A stretch of DNA of 64,000 nucleotides. It comes from Wenyingzhuangia fucanilytica (lineage in GTDB: Bacteria > Bacteroidota > Bacteroidia > Flavobacteriales > Flavobacteriaceae). Below the pieces are notes generated by a model. That model saw only the letters and a list, made by a program, of their open reading frames with translations. It was not told where the DNA came from and searched no databases. A program made the translations under genes and the position numbers. Positions 54,126-63,244 of this stretch are shown here, piece after piece; positions within the stretch are counted from its first letter, which is position 1; every line of letters starts with the position of its first letter. Location of the stretch: the NCBI RefSeq assembly GCF_001697185.1, contig NZ_CP014224.1, positions 2,333,501 to 2,397,500 of the forward strand, in the 5' to 3' direction.

Positions 54126-55829
54126 ATGAAAAAAATAATAAAAACATCATTGATTTACAGTGGTGTAATTCTTATTATGACAAGTTGTTTTAATCAAAGA
54201 CGTGACTTTGGTTCAGACAGATATTCCGAAAATATTGGATATGATTTTAGCAATCCCGAATACGGTGGCTTAACTAGATTATCAAATACAGTTAAACAAG
54301 AAACTCCTCCTGGAATGGTTTACGTTGAGGGAGGTGTGTTTACAATGGGACAAGTTGAACAAGATGTAATGGGAGGTGTTAATAATAAGCCTAAAAACAT
54401 ACATGTTCAAAGTTTTTATATCGATGATTCTGAAGTTTCTAACAAAGAATATCTAATATATTTAGATTGGTTAGCGAAAGTATTCCCTAAAAACAATCCT
54501 AAATACAAACATATTTATACTGCTGCATTGCCAGATACTACCGTATGGAGAAACCCTTTAGGTAACGATGGTAACTTGCCAAAAACATATTTAAGGCACA
54601 GAGCCTACGAAAATTACCCGGTAGTTGGTGTAAGTTGGCTACAAGCAAATGATTATTGTAAGTGGAGAACAGATAGAATTGCTGAAAAAAAATTAATGGA
54701 AGAAGGGATTCTAAAACCTTTATACAATAATGGAACTGTTTCTGTAGAAGGTAGAAACCATTTTGATATTGAAGTTTTTGAAGCCAACCCTAATCTTTTA
54801 TTTGGAGGTGATAAATCTATTTACACAGATTACGTAACACAACCAGAAGAAGAATATGCAGGTAACGACTCTATAATTAATACAACTCCTGTTAACTCTA
54901 ACAACAAACTAAATATAAACCAACAATCTCCTACTCCAGATTTTAGATTACCTACCGAAGTAGAATGGGAATATGCTGCAAAAGCAGATATAGAAAATCG
55001 TTATTATAATACCATTAGAGGTAGAAAAAAATATGCTTGGAGAGGGGAATCTACCAGAGATGAGCAAAACAAATACTACACTCAACATGCTAACTTTAAA
55101 CAAAGTAATGGAGATTATAGCGGTATTGCAGGTTGGAGTTCTGATTATGGTGATATAACTACTCCTGTAAGAAGTTTTCCACCAAATGCATATGGATTAT
55201 ATGATATGGCAGGAAATGTAGCTGAATGGGTTTTTGATGTTTATAGACCTACTATCGATGCTGAATTAAATGATTTTAACTATTCTAGAGGAAATATCTA
55301 TCGCAAACCAAAATTAGATGAAAATGGAAACGTAATTGTTGCTACTTTTAATGATATTGTTTACGATACACTTCCTAATGGAAAAGTTGTTCCTTCTGTT
55401 TTACCAGGACAAATTGTTAAGGAAAGAGTGACTGATAATGATTTATATTTAAATCCTAATTATCAAAAAGCTGACAATAGAGACTTTGCTAATGGTGATA
55501 GAATTTCAAGCAGAGATTATGCAGAAAATGATGAAAATAGAAAGAGAATGTATAATTCTCCTATTTTACTTCCTCCAACAATAAATGAGGAAACTGGTAA
55601 AGTTGAATATAGATATGATGACAAAACAAGAACAACATTAATCACTGATTACTCAAGAGTATACAAAGGAGGTTCTTGGAAAGACAGAGCTTATTTATTA
55701 GACCCAAGTCAACGTAGATATTTAGAAGAATATATGTCTACTAATTACATAGGTTTTAGATGTGTAGTAACCAAAGTGGGAGAAGGTAAAGAAAAAGACC
55801 GAAGATCTCCTTTTAATATATCTTATTAA
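54126..55829 (+). CDS. gldJ: Gliding-motility lipoprotein GldJ
   Basis: A lipoprotein of about 567 residues starting at the ATG at 54126 (MKKIIKTSLIYSG, lipobox IMTSC). A further ATG at 54105 would place seven polar residues before the signal peptide and is less likely. It has an FGE-sulfatase-like domain spread over the protein: GMVYVEGGVFTMG, VVGVSWLQANDYCKWR, FRLPTEVEWEYAAKA, YGLYDMAGNVAEWVF and KGGSWKDRAYLL. In Flavobacterium GldJ is an outer-membrane lipoprotein needed for gliding and T9SS function. It is divergent from porU, as in other Flavobacteriaceae. Confidence 0.95.
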   Translation: MKKIIKTSLIYSGVILIMTSCFNQRRDFGSDRYSENIGYDFSNPEYGGLTRLSNTVKQETPPGMVYVEGGVFTMGQVEQDVMGGVNNKPKNIHVQSFYIDDSEVSNKEYLIYLDWLAKVFPKNNPKYKHIYTAALPDTTVWRNPLGNDGNLPKTYLRHRAYENYPVVGVSWLQANDYCKWRTDRIAEKKLMEEGILKPLYNNGTVSVEGRNHFDIEVFEANPNLLFGGDKSIYTDYVTQPEEEYAGNDSIINTTPVNSNNKLNINQQSPTPDFRLPTEVEWEYAAKADIENRYYNTIRGRKKYAWRGESTRDEQNKYYTQHANFKQSNGDYSGIAGWSSDYGDITTPVRSFPPNAYGLYDMAGNVAEWVFDVYRPTIDAELNDFNYSRGNIYRKPKLDENGNVIVATFNDIVYDTLPNGKVVPSVLPGQIVKERVTDNDLYLNPNYQKADNRDFANGDRISSRDYAENDENRKRMYNSPILLPPTINEETGKVEYRYDDKTRTTLITDYSRVYKGGSWKDRAYLLDPSQRRYLEEYMSTNYIGFRCVVTKVGEGKEKDRRSPFNISY

Positions 55830-55842
55830 AACATAATTTACT

Positions 55843-55875
55843 AAAAAAGGGTTTGCAATATGCAAACCCTTTTTT
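55843..55875. terminator. Bidirectional terminator between gldJ and dnaE
   Basis: A 15-bp stem AAAAAAGGGTTTGCA / TGCAAACCCTTTTTT with loop ATA; the right arm touches the dnaE stop codon. Confidence 0.9.
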
Positions 55876-58800
55876 AATTCAGTTTATACTCAAAACCTTC
55901 TTTGTCCAAATAATCAAACAATTCAGAATTTACATTTAATTTGTAAGTTCTTGAAGGCATTTCAATATCTATTTTATCTTTATCCGAAATTAAATTAAAA
56001 CCAACTGTTTGTTTTGCTCCATCCCCTGTATAACCAGATAGCAACATTTCTAATTGTTCAATTCGTTCTTTTCTAATTTCATGTAACCTAAGTTTAAATG
56101 TAATCTTTTTACACTTTTTATCCATTACATCAGACAGTAAAGAAAAATCAGAAAACTTAATTCTTGGTTCCCCTAAACTACCATCTTTTTGCATCCATCC
56201 TTTTTGAATAGTTCCAGTTAAATATAAAAATGAATTTGGAACTAATAAATGTTGAAAACGCATATAATCTTCACCAAACAATCTAAACTCGTGTGAATCG
56301 CTATAATCTTCAATTATAAATGATCCCCATCCATTTCCGTTTTTTGCAATTCTATGCTCTGCACTAGTTAAAATTCCAGCAAAAGAAAAGTTCTTCCCTA
56401 CATGATTTTTTAAATCATCTTTAAACATACTCACCCCACAATTGGTGAATTTCATTTCATTTCTATAATCATCTAAAGGATGTGCAGAAATGTATATCCC
56501 AACCATTTCTTTTTCCTTAGATAACAATTCCATAGTCCCCCAAGTTTCACAAGGAGGTACCTGTGGTTCTGGTAATTGTACATCAGAAGCTTCTCCAAAA
56601 AGAGAAACTTGAGAAGAGTTCATACTTTCTTGATAAGCATGACCAAATTTCATTGCTTTTTCTAAAAAAGTCATTCCTTTTTCATCAGTAGCAAAAAACT
56701 GTGCTCTATGAACATTTCCAAAAGAATCGAATCCTCCTGCCAAGGCCAAACCTTCGAATGCTTTTTTATTACAAGTCCTTAAATCTACACGTTTGGCTAC
56801 ATCAAAAATAGAAGTAAATGGCCCGTTTTCTTTTCTCTCTCTAATAATTCCATCAACAGCAATTCCTCCAACTCCTTTAATGGCAGCCATTCCAAAACGC
56901 ACAGCTCCCTCATCATTTACAGAAAATTTAGCATAAGATTCGTTAACATCAGGTCCCAAAACAGTTAAGCCCATACGCTTACACTCTTCCATAAAAAAGG
57001 TTACTTGTTTGATATCATTCATGTTGTTAGACAACACAGACGCCATATATTCTGCAGGGTAATGAGCTTTTAAATATGCTGTTTGATAAGCAATCCAAGC
57101 ATAACAGGTAGAGTGAGATTTGTTAAAGGCATAAGAGGCAAATGCTTCCCAGTCCTTCCATACCTTTTCTAATTTTACAGGATCGTACCCTTTTGCTGCA
57201 GCTTGTTCAATAAACAGAGGTTTCATTTTAGCCAGTACCGCAATCTGTTTTTTACCCATTGCTTTACGTAAGGTATCGGCTTGACCTTTGGTAAAGCCTG
57301 CCAAACTTTGAGAAAGTAACATTACCTGCTCTTGATAGACTGTAATTCCATAAGTCTCTGCCAAATACTCATCCATATCTGGTAAATCGTAAACAATTTC
57401 TTCTCGTCCGTGCTTACGATCAATAAAGTTTGGGATATATTCTAAAGGCCCCGGTCTATATAATGCGTTCATCGCAATTAAATCGGCAAAAACTGTCGGT
57501 TTTAATTCACGCATATATTTTTGCATCCCTGGAGATTCGTATTGGAAAATACCTACGGTTTCTCCTCTTTGGAACAATTCATATGTTTTTACATCGTCAA
57601 TAGGAAAAGATTCTGGATCTAATTCTACTCCATGTCTAGCTTTTACAATTTTACATGCATGTTTTATCAATGTTAGGGTCTTCAGACCCAAGAAGTCCAT
57701 TTTTAATAATCCAGCACTTTCTACTACCGAGTTATCAAACTGCGTTACATACATGTCTGAATCTTTTGCCAAAGACACAGGAACAAACTTGGTAATATCA
57801 TCAGGAGTAATAATTACTCCACAAGCATGAATTCCAGTATTACGTACCGAACCTTCTAAAACCCTAGCTTTATTAACAGTTTCAGCTTCTAAACCAACAC
57901 CATCAGAAATTCGTTTTAACTCATTTACCATTTCCATTTCTTCGGATCGTAGTTTAGATGACAGTTCTTTATCATCTAATCCAAAGATTTTTTTCAGCTT
58001 CATCCCAGGAATCAACTTGGCAATTCTATCTGCTTCAAACAATGGTAAATCTAAAACTCTGGCCGTATCTCTAATTGAAGATTTAGCCGCCATGGTACCA
58101 TAAGTAATAATTTGTGCTACTTGATTGGCTCCATATTTTTTAATTACATAATCTATAACACTACCTCGACCTTCATCATCAAAATCAATATCAATATCGG
58201 GCATGGATACACGTTCCGGATTTAAAAATCTCTCAAAAAGTAAATCGTACTTAATAGGGTCAATATTTGTAATCCACAAACAATAAGCTGCAACAGAACC
58301 AGCTGCAGATCCACGACCAGGACCAACAGAAACGCCCATTTCTCTTGCTGCTCTAATAAAATCTTCTACAATTAAGAAATATCCTGGATATCCTGTTTTG
58401 GCAATTACATCTAACTCTAAGTCTAATCGTTCTTTAATTTCAGGAGTAATTTCTCCATATCTTTTCTTTGCTCCTTCATAAACTAAGTGTCCTAAAAAAT
58501 TATTCTCTCCTCTTTTTCCACCATCTTCTAAATCTTTAGGATCTTTAAACTCTTCTGGAATATCAAAAGCAGGTAGTAATACATCACTTGCCAAAGTAAA
58601 GGGAGTAATTTTATCTACCAATTCTTGAATATTGCTAATTGCCTCAGGAATATCAACAAAAAGTTCCTTCATTTCTTCGGAGCTTTTAAAATAATATTGA
58701 TCATTTGGCAAACCATAACGATATCCTCTTCCTCTTCCTATTGGAGTGGCTTGTTTTTCTCCATCTTTTACACACAACAAAATATCGTGTGCATTGGCAT

Positions 58801-60367
58801 CTTCTTGATCTATGTAAAAAGTGTTGTTTGTAGCTACAACTTTTATATCGTGTTTTTTAGAAAACTCTAATAACACCTTATTTACAACATTTTCATCTTC
58901 TTGACCATGTCGCATAAGTTCTATATACAAGTCATCACCGAATTGTTCTTTCCACCAAATTAATGCATCTTCAGCTTGATTTTCTCCAACATTTAAAATT
59001 TTACTTGGAACTTCTCCATATAAATTTCCTGTTAAAACAATTACATCTTCTTTGTATTGCTCAATCACCTTTCTGTCAATCCTTGGCACATAATAAAATC
59101 CATCTACAAAGGCGGTAGAAGACATTTTTGCCAAATTTTGATATCCTTTTCGGTTTTTAGCAAGCATTACTACTTGATATCCATTATCTTTTTTTGTTTT
59201 ATCTAAATGATTTTCACAAACAAAAAACTCACATCCTACAATAGGTACTAATTCTTTTTCATCAAAAGCCTCTCCTTTTTCTTCAGCTTCTGCCTTTCTA
59301 CTCTTTACACCACTATTGTATCCAGCTACTGCATTGGTAAAGTGGAAAGCAGCCATCATGTTACCTGTATCTGTCATAGCAACTGCAGACATTTTATGTT
59401 TACCTGCATTGCTAACCAAAGCACCAATCTCTATAGTAGATTGTAAAATAGAATATTGTGTATGATTGTGAAGATGTGCAAAAGAAACTTCTTCTAATTT
59501 TGCTAAACTTTCTTTTACATTAACGCCTTTTCCTTTTGCTCCTGCTTGTTCAGATTGACGTTTTCTGATTTTATCACTTTCCTTTTTTAAGTTTAAGTGC
59601 TTTAATCCTATAACTTCAAAAGGCTTAGGGTTTACCGTTTTAAACTCTGTAAAATAAGAAGAATCTACATCTAACTGTTCCTTTGTAAAACCATCTTTTC
59701 TTATCAATTCAAAGAAACAACGTGTTGTAGCTTCTACATCGGCGGTTGCATTATGGGCTTCTCCAAAACCAACTCCAAACAAATAATTATGAAGTTCTGT
59801 TAAGGTTGGTAATTTAAACTTTCCTCCTCTACCTCCAGGAATTTGACACATGCTTGCTGTAACTTCTGTACAGGTATCTAAAATCCCCAACATATTTTTA
59901 TCGTCCTCCGATAAATCATCAATAGCCATTGGTCTATTTTTGGGAACTTTTGAGGTAAAGTTATATTCTTCTAAGTCAAAACTATCAAACTCAAATGCTT
60001 TAAAATTAGGAGTTACACCAGCCCTGATAAATTCAGTCCCCATAATGTTAACATCAAACGTAACATTTTGCCCTACCAAAAATTTTGTTTTCCCTAAAAC
60101 TTTATTGAAACGCTCTAAACTTTCTTGTAAAGAAATTCCTTGTTCTTGAGCCAATTCTGTAGAAATACCATGAATTTTTTCAGAATCAAACGGAATATTA
60201 AATCCGTCTGGTTGTACCATAAAATTATCGTGTTCTACCACACGTCCCATATCATCATGTAACTGCCAAGCTATTTGTATACACCTAGGCCAGTTTTCAA
60301 CATCTGTCATTGGAGCCTTGTAGCTCTTTGGTAAACCTGTTGTTTCTGTATCAAAAATTAAGTACAT
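55874..60367 (-). CDS. dnaE: DNA polymerase III alpha subunit with N-terminal exonuclease domain
   Basis: This 1,497-residue replicative polymerase begins with a DnaQ-like DEDDh exonuclease domain (about residues 1-225): IFDTETTGLP (Asp6, Glu8), VGQNVTFDVNIM near 105, and GEAHNATADVEATTRCF near 207. A PHP domain starts near 296 (FAHLHNHTQYSILQS). The polymerase core has GRGSAAGSVAAYCLW, MPDIDIDFDDEGRG near 720 with catalytic Asp residues, and YAFNKSHSTCYAWIAYQTA near 1090. A late OB-fold region follows. Proofreading is thus built into the same chain, and a separate epsilon subunit may be dispensable. No intein interrupts it. Divergent from glpD across 130 nt. Confidence 0.96.
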   Translation of the reverse strand: MYLIFDTETTGLPKSYKAPMTDVENWPRCIQIAWQLHDDMGRVVEHDNFMVQPDGFNIPFDSEKIHGISTELAQEQGISLQESLERFNKVLGKTKFLVGQNVTFDVNIMGTEFIRAGVTPNFKAFEFDSFDLEEYNFTSKVPKNRPMAIDDLSEDDKNMLGILDTCTEVTASMCQIPGGRGGKFKLPTLTELHNYLFGVGFGEAHNATADVEATTRCFFELIRKDGFTKEQLDVDSSYFTEFKTVNPKPFEVIGLKHLNLKKESDKIRKRQSEQAGAKGKGVNVKESLAKLEEVSFAHLHNHTQYSILQSTIEIGALVSNAGKHKMSAVAMTDTGNMMAAFHFTNAVAGYNSGVKSRKAEAEEKGEAFDEKELVPIVGCEFFVCENHLDKTKKDNGYQVVMLAKNRKGYQNLAKMSSTAFVDGFYYVPRIDRKVIEQYKEDVIVLTGNLYGEVPSKILNVGENQAEDALIWWKEQFGDDLYIELMRHGQEDENVVNKVLLEFSKKHDIKVVATNNTFYIDQEDANAHDILLCVKDGEKQATPIGRGRGYRYGLPNDQYYFKSSEEMKELFVDIPEAISNIQELVDKITPFTLASDVLLPAFDIPEEFKDPKDLEDGGKRGENNFLGHLVYEGAKKRYGEITPEIKERLDLELDVIAKTGYPGYFLIVEDFIRAAREMGVSVGPGRGSAAGSVAAYCLWITNIDPIKYDLLFERFLNPERVSMPDIDIDFDDEGRGSVIDYVIKKYGANQVAQIITYGTMAAKSSIRDTARVLDLPLFEADRIAKLIPGMKLKKIFGLDDKELSSKLRSEEMEMVNELKRISDGVGLEAETVNKARVLEGSVRNTGIHACGVIITPDDITKFVPVSLAKDSDMYVTQFDNSVVESAGLLKMDFLGLKTLTLIKHACKIVKARHGVELDPESFPIDDVKTYELFQRGETVGIFQYESPGMQKYMRELKPTVFADLIAMNALYRPGPLEYIPNFIDRKHGREEIVYDLPDMDEYLAETYGITVYQEQVMLLSQSLAGFTKGQADTLRKAMGKKQIAVLAKMKPLFIEQAAAKGYDPVKLEKVWKDWEAFASYAFNKSHSTCYAWIAYQTAYLKAHYPAEYMASVLSNNMNDIKQVTFFMEECKRMGLTVLGPDVNESYAKFSVNDEGAVRFGMAAIKGVGGIAVDGIIRERKENGPFTSIFDVAKRVDLRTCNKKAFEGLALAGGFDSFGNVHRAQFFATDEKGMTFLEKAMKFGHAYQESMNSSQVSLFGEASDVQLPEPQVPPCETWGTMELLSKEKEMVGIYISAHPLDDYRNEMKFTNCGVSMFKDDLKNHVGKNFSFAGILTSAEHRIAKNGNGWGSFIIEDYSDSHEFRLFGEDYMRFQHLLVPNSFLYLTGTIQKGWMQKDGSLGEPRIKFSDFSLLSDVMDKKCKKITFKLRLHEIRKERIEQLEMLLSGYTGDGAKQTVGFNLISDKDKIDIEMPSRTYKLNVNSELFDYLDKEGFEYKLN

Positions 60368-60463
60368 CTAGTTTGTTTTGGGAAAGTTTAAAATTACAAA
60401 ATATATCACGTAAAAAATTATTGATATCGTACCCAAACAAAATAGTTATCAACTTAAAATTAT

Positions 60464-60480
60464 ATTATATTTAATATAAT
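60464..60480. promoter_or_regulatory. Palindrome ATTATATT-T-AATATAAT upstream of glpD
   Basis: A perfect 8-1-8 palindrome ending 17 nt before the glpD ATG. A second short palindrome CATTGCAATG is at 60484-60493. Possibly operators, though AT-only palindromes are easily found by chance here. Confidence 0.3.
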
Positions 60481-60497
60481 CTGCATTGCAATGAATC

Positions 60498-62039
60498 ATG
60501 AAAAAAATACTAGAAAACACACAATGGGATATCTTAATTATTGGAGGTGGCGCTACAGGAGTTGGAACTGCTATAGATGCTGCTTCTAGAGGATACAAAA
60601 CTTTACTGGTAGAAAAAGAGGATTATGGAAAAGGGACTTCTAGTAAAAGTACTAAATTGGTTCACGGAGGTGTTCGTTATTTACAACAAGGAAACTTTTC
60701 GTTAGTCTTAGAAGCTTTAAAAGAACGTGCCATTTTAAAAAGAAATGCTCCACATATTGTACACGATTTAAAATTTGTAGTACCAACATATGATTGGTGG
60801 GAAAGTCCTTTTTATGGTATTGGTTTAAAATTATATGATTGGTTAGCTGGAAAAGAAGGTTTTGGAGATTCTGAATTGATTTCTAAAGAAGAAACTATTC
60901 AATTTATTCCCACAGTAACTCAAGAAGGTTTACGTGGCGGAGTAATTTATCACGATGGTCAATTTGATGATACTCGTTTACTCATTAACATGATGCAAAC
61001 TGCCAAAGAACAAGGAGCTACAGTTTTAAATTATACTCAGTTTTTAGAGTTTACAAAAAATGATGGTGAATTGATTGACGGAGCTATTATTCAGAATATA
61101 CATACCCTAGAAAAATATACAATTCGTGCTAAATCAGTCATCAATGCAACAGGTGTATTTTCTGATAGTATTAGACAAAAAGATCAAACAAATATTCATA
61201 AAATAATAACCAGTAGTCAAGGTGTTCACATTGTTTTAGACAAAGAGTTTCTTCCTGGAGATACTGCTATTATGATTCCACATACTGATGATGGTAGGGT
61301 TTTATTTGCAGTTCCTTGGCATGATAAAATCCTTATTGGAACAACTGATACTCCTGTAACTAAATATTCTTCTGAACCTTTAGCCAAAGAGCAAGAAATA
61401 GAATTTTTATTAACACATACTGCAAAGTACCTAACTAAAAATCCTACTAAAAAAGATGTCAAAAGTATTTTTGTAGGTTTACGACCTTTGGTAAAAAGTG
61501 GAAATGCAGAAGATACTGCGGAAATTTCTAGAGAACATGTTATAGAAGTTAGTAAGAGTGGATTGATAAGTATTGCTGGAGGTAAATGGACTACTTATAG
61601 AAAAATGGCTGAGGATGTTGTTGACAAAGCAACAATGGTCGCGATATTGCCTTTTGTTAAATCTGAAACCGAATTCTTAAATATTCATGGACATAGAAAA
61701 TTAAAATCAGAAACCAATCCTTTGGCTATTTATGGAACTGATGAAAAACAAATAAAAAAGCTGTTTACTTCTAATCCTGAATTAAAAGAAAAAATTCACC
61801 CTAATCATCCTTATATAAAGGCACAAATTGTTTGGGCTGTACAGAATGAAGATGCTAAAACTATTGAAGATTTTTTAGCTAGAAGAATTCGTTTGTTATT
61901 TTTAGATGCCAAGGCGACCATAGAAGCATCTGAAATGGTTGCTAATATAATGTCTGTAGAGTTAAAACAAAGTAATGCTTGGATACAGAATCAAATATCA
62001 GAGTTTAAAAAACTAGCACAGCAATATTTATTGAAATAA
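60498..62039 (+). CDS. glpD: Aerobic glycerol-3-phosphate dehydrogenase
   Basis: This 513-residue FAD enzyme oxidises glycerol 3-phosphate to dihydroxyacetone phosphate and passes electrons to quinone at the inner membrane. The dinucleotide-binding motif IIGGGATGVGTAIDAASRG is at residues 15-33, and SSKSTKLVHGGVRYLQQGN near 48 covers flavin binding. VPWHDKILIGTTDTPV near 275 and SIAGGKWTTYRKMAEDV near 355 are typical of GlpD/GlpA. No glpK or glpF lies next to it here. It is divergent from dnaE and ends at a terminator shared with bioB. Confidence 0.95.
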   Translation: MKKILENTQWDILIIGGGATGVGTAIDAASRGYKTLLVEKEDYGKGTSSKSTKLVHGGVRYLQQGNFSLVLEALKERAILKRNAPHIVHDLKFVVPTYDWWESPFYGIGLKLYDWLAGKEGFGDSELISKEETIQFIPTVTQEGLRGGVIYHDGQFDDTRLLINMMQTAKEQGATVLNYTQFLEFTKNDGELIDGAIIQNIHTLEKYTIRAKSVINATGVFSDSIRQKDQTNIHKIITSSQGVHIVLDKEFLPGDTAIMIPHTDDGRVLFAVPWHDKILIGTTDTPVTKYSSEPLAKEQEIEFLLTHTAKYLTKNPTKKDVKSIFVGLRPLVKSGNAEDTAEISREHVIEVSKSGLISIAGGKWTTYRKMAEDVVDKATMVAILPFVKSETEFLNIHGHRKLKSETNPLAIYGTDEKQIKKLFTSNPELKEKIHPNHPYIKAQIVWAVQNEDAKTIEDFLARRIRLLFLDAKATIEASEMVANIMSVELKQSNAWIQNQISEFKKLAQQYLLK

Positions 62040-62040
62040 A

Positions 62041-62065
62041 AAACTCGTAGAAATTCTACGAGTTT
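62041..62065. terminator. Bidirectional terminator between glpD and bioB
   Basis: A 12-bp perfect stem AAACTCGTAGAA / TTCTACGAGTTT with a single central A, directly after the glpD stop; it is flanked by A and T runs. Confidence 0.88.
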
Positions 62066-62081
62066 TAAAAAATATCTAAAA

Positions 62082-63194
62082 TTATTCTGCTTTTTCAGCA
62101 GCTCTAATTTCCTTAGCTTTTTGCTTTGCTTCTTCGTTTCTTTCAATTTTATGATCTGGCCTTGTCCATTTAGGATTTTCTCCTAATGGTTTATATTCAG
62201 ATTCTTCTGCAGAAACAGATTTAGGCTGAACCTTTTTGGTAAAAGGTTTCATGGCTTTTAATCCTAATTTTTCAAACAATTTCATATCCTCATTTACATC
62301 AGGATTTGGAGTTGTTAATAATTTATCTCCAGCAAAAATAGAATTAGCCCCAGCAAAGAAACAAAATGCTTGTCCTTCTTGACTCATTTGTGTTCTACCT
62401 GCTGATAATCTAACTTGTGTTTCTGGTAATACAATTCTAGTAGTTGCAACCATACGAATCATATCCCAAATTTCTACTGGTTTTTGATCTTCTAATGGTG
62501 TTCCTTCAACAGCAACTAAGGCATTAATCGGTGTAGATTCTGGTTGTGGATTCAAAGATGATAAAGCTACTAACATTCCTGCTCTATCTTCAACAGATTC
62601 TCCCATACCAATAATTCCTCCAGAACAAACTGTAACATTTGTTTTACGAACATTATCAATAGTATCTAATCTATCTTGATATCCTCTAGTAGAAATAACT
62701 TCTTTATAATATTCTTCTGAGGAATCTAAATTATGATTATAGGCATACAAACCTGCTTCAGCCAAACGTTTTGCTTGATTTTCTGTCACCATACCTAAAG
62801 TACAGCAAACTTCCATATCAAGTTTATTAATCGTCCTAACCATTTCTAAAACTTCATCAAACTCAGGACCATCCTTTACATTTCTCCATGATGCTCCCAT
62901 ACAAACTCTAGAAGAACCAGATGCTTTTGCTCTTAAAGCTTGTGCTTTTACTTGCTGTACTGGCATCAAATCATTTCCTTCAATATCTGTATGATAACGA
63001 GCTGCTTGTGGACAATATCCACAATCTTCTGAACAACCTCCTGTTTTTATAGATAATAAAGTTGATACTTGAACTTCATTTGCTTCGTGGTGTAACCTAT
63101 GTATTGTTGCAGCTTCGTATAAAAGCTCCATTAATGGTTTATTATAAATCTCAAGGATTTCTTCCTTTGTCCAATTGTGTCTTACTTCACTCAT
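62082..63194 (-). CDS. bioB: Biotin synthase
   Basis: A radical-SAM enzyme of about 370 residues starting at the ATG at 63194 (MSEVRHNWTKEEIL); another ATG three codons upstream is possible. It inserts sulfur into dethiobiotin, the last step of biotin synthesis. The radical-SAM cluster ligands are in GGCSEDCGYCPQAARY (Cys54, Cys58, Cys61). The sulfur-donating second cluster residues lie further on (MGASWRNVKDGPEF, EVCCTLGM, TVCSGGIIGMGE). A Lys/Glu-rich C-terminal extension of about 25 residues is longer than in E. coli. The next gene upstream on this strand is a beta-ketoacyl synthase. Confidence 0.96.
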   Translation of the reverse strand: MSEVRHNWTKEEILEIYNKPLMELLYEAATIHRLHHEANEVQVSTLLSIKTGGCSEDCGYCPQAARYHTDIEGNDLMPVQQVKAQALRAKASGSSRVCMGASWRNVKDGPEFDEVLEMVRTINKLDMEVCCTLGMVTENQAKRLAEAGLYAYNHNLDSSEEYYKEVISTRGYQDRLDTIDNVRKTNVTVCSGGIIGMGESVEDRAGMLVALSSLNPQPESTPINALVAVEGTPLEDQKPVEIWDMIRMVATTRIVLPETQVRLSAGRTQMSQEGQAFCFFAGANSIFAGDKLLTTPNPDVNEDMKLFEKLGLKAMKPFTKKVQPKSVSAEESEYKPLGENPKWTRPDHKIERNEEAKQKAKEIRAAEKAE

Positions 63195-63244
63195 AAGTTT
63201 CATTTATTGATTCGGTAAAAGTACTAAAAAATGCTTCTTTAAAA

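Noticed and set aside
55874..60367. Intein within dnaE
   Set aside because: Polymerase motifs follow one another at normal spacing and no intein blocks or homing-endonuclease motifs are visible; the extra length comes from the N-terminal exonuclease.
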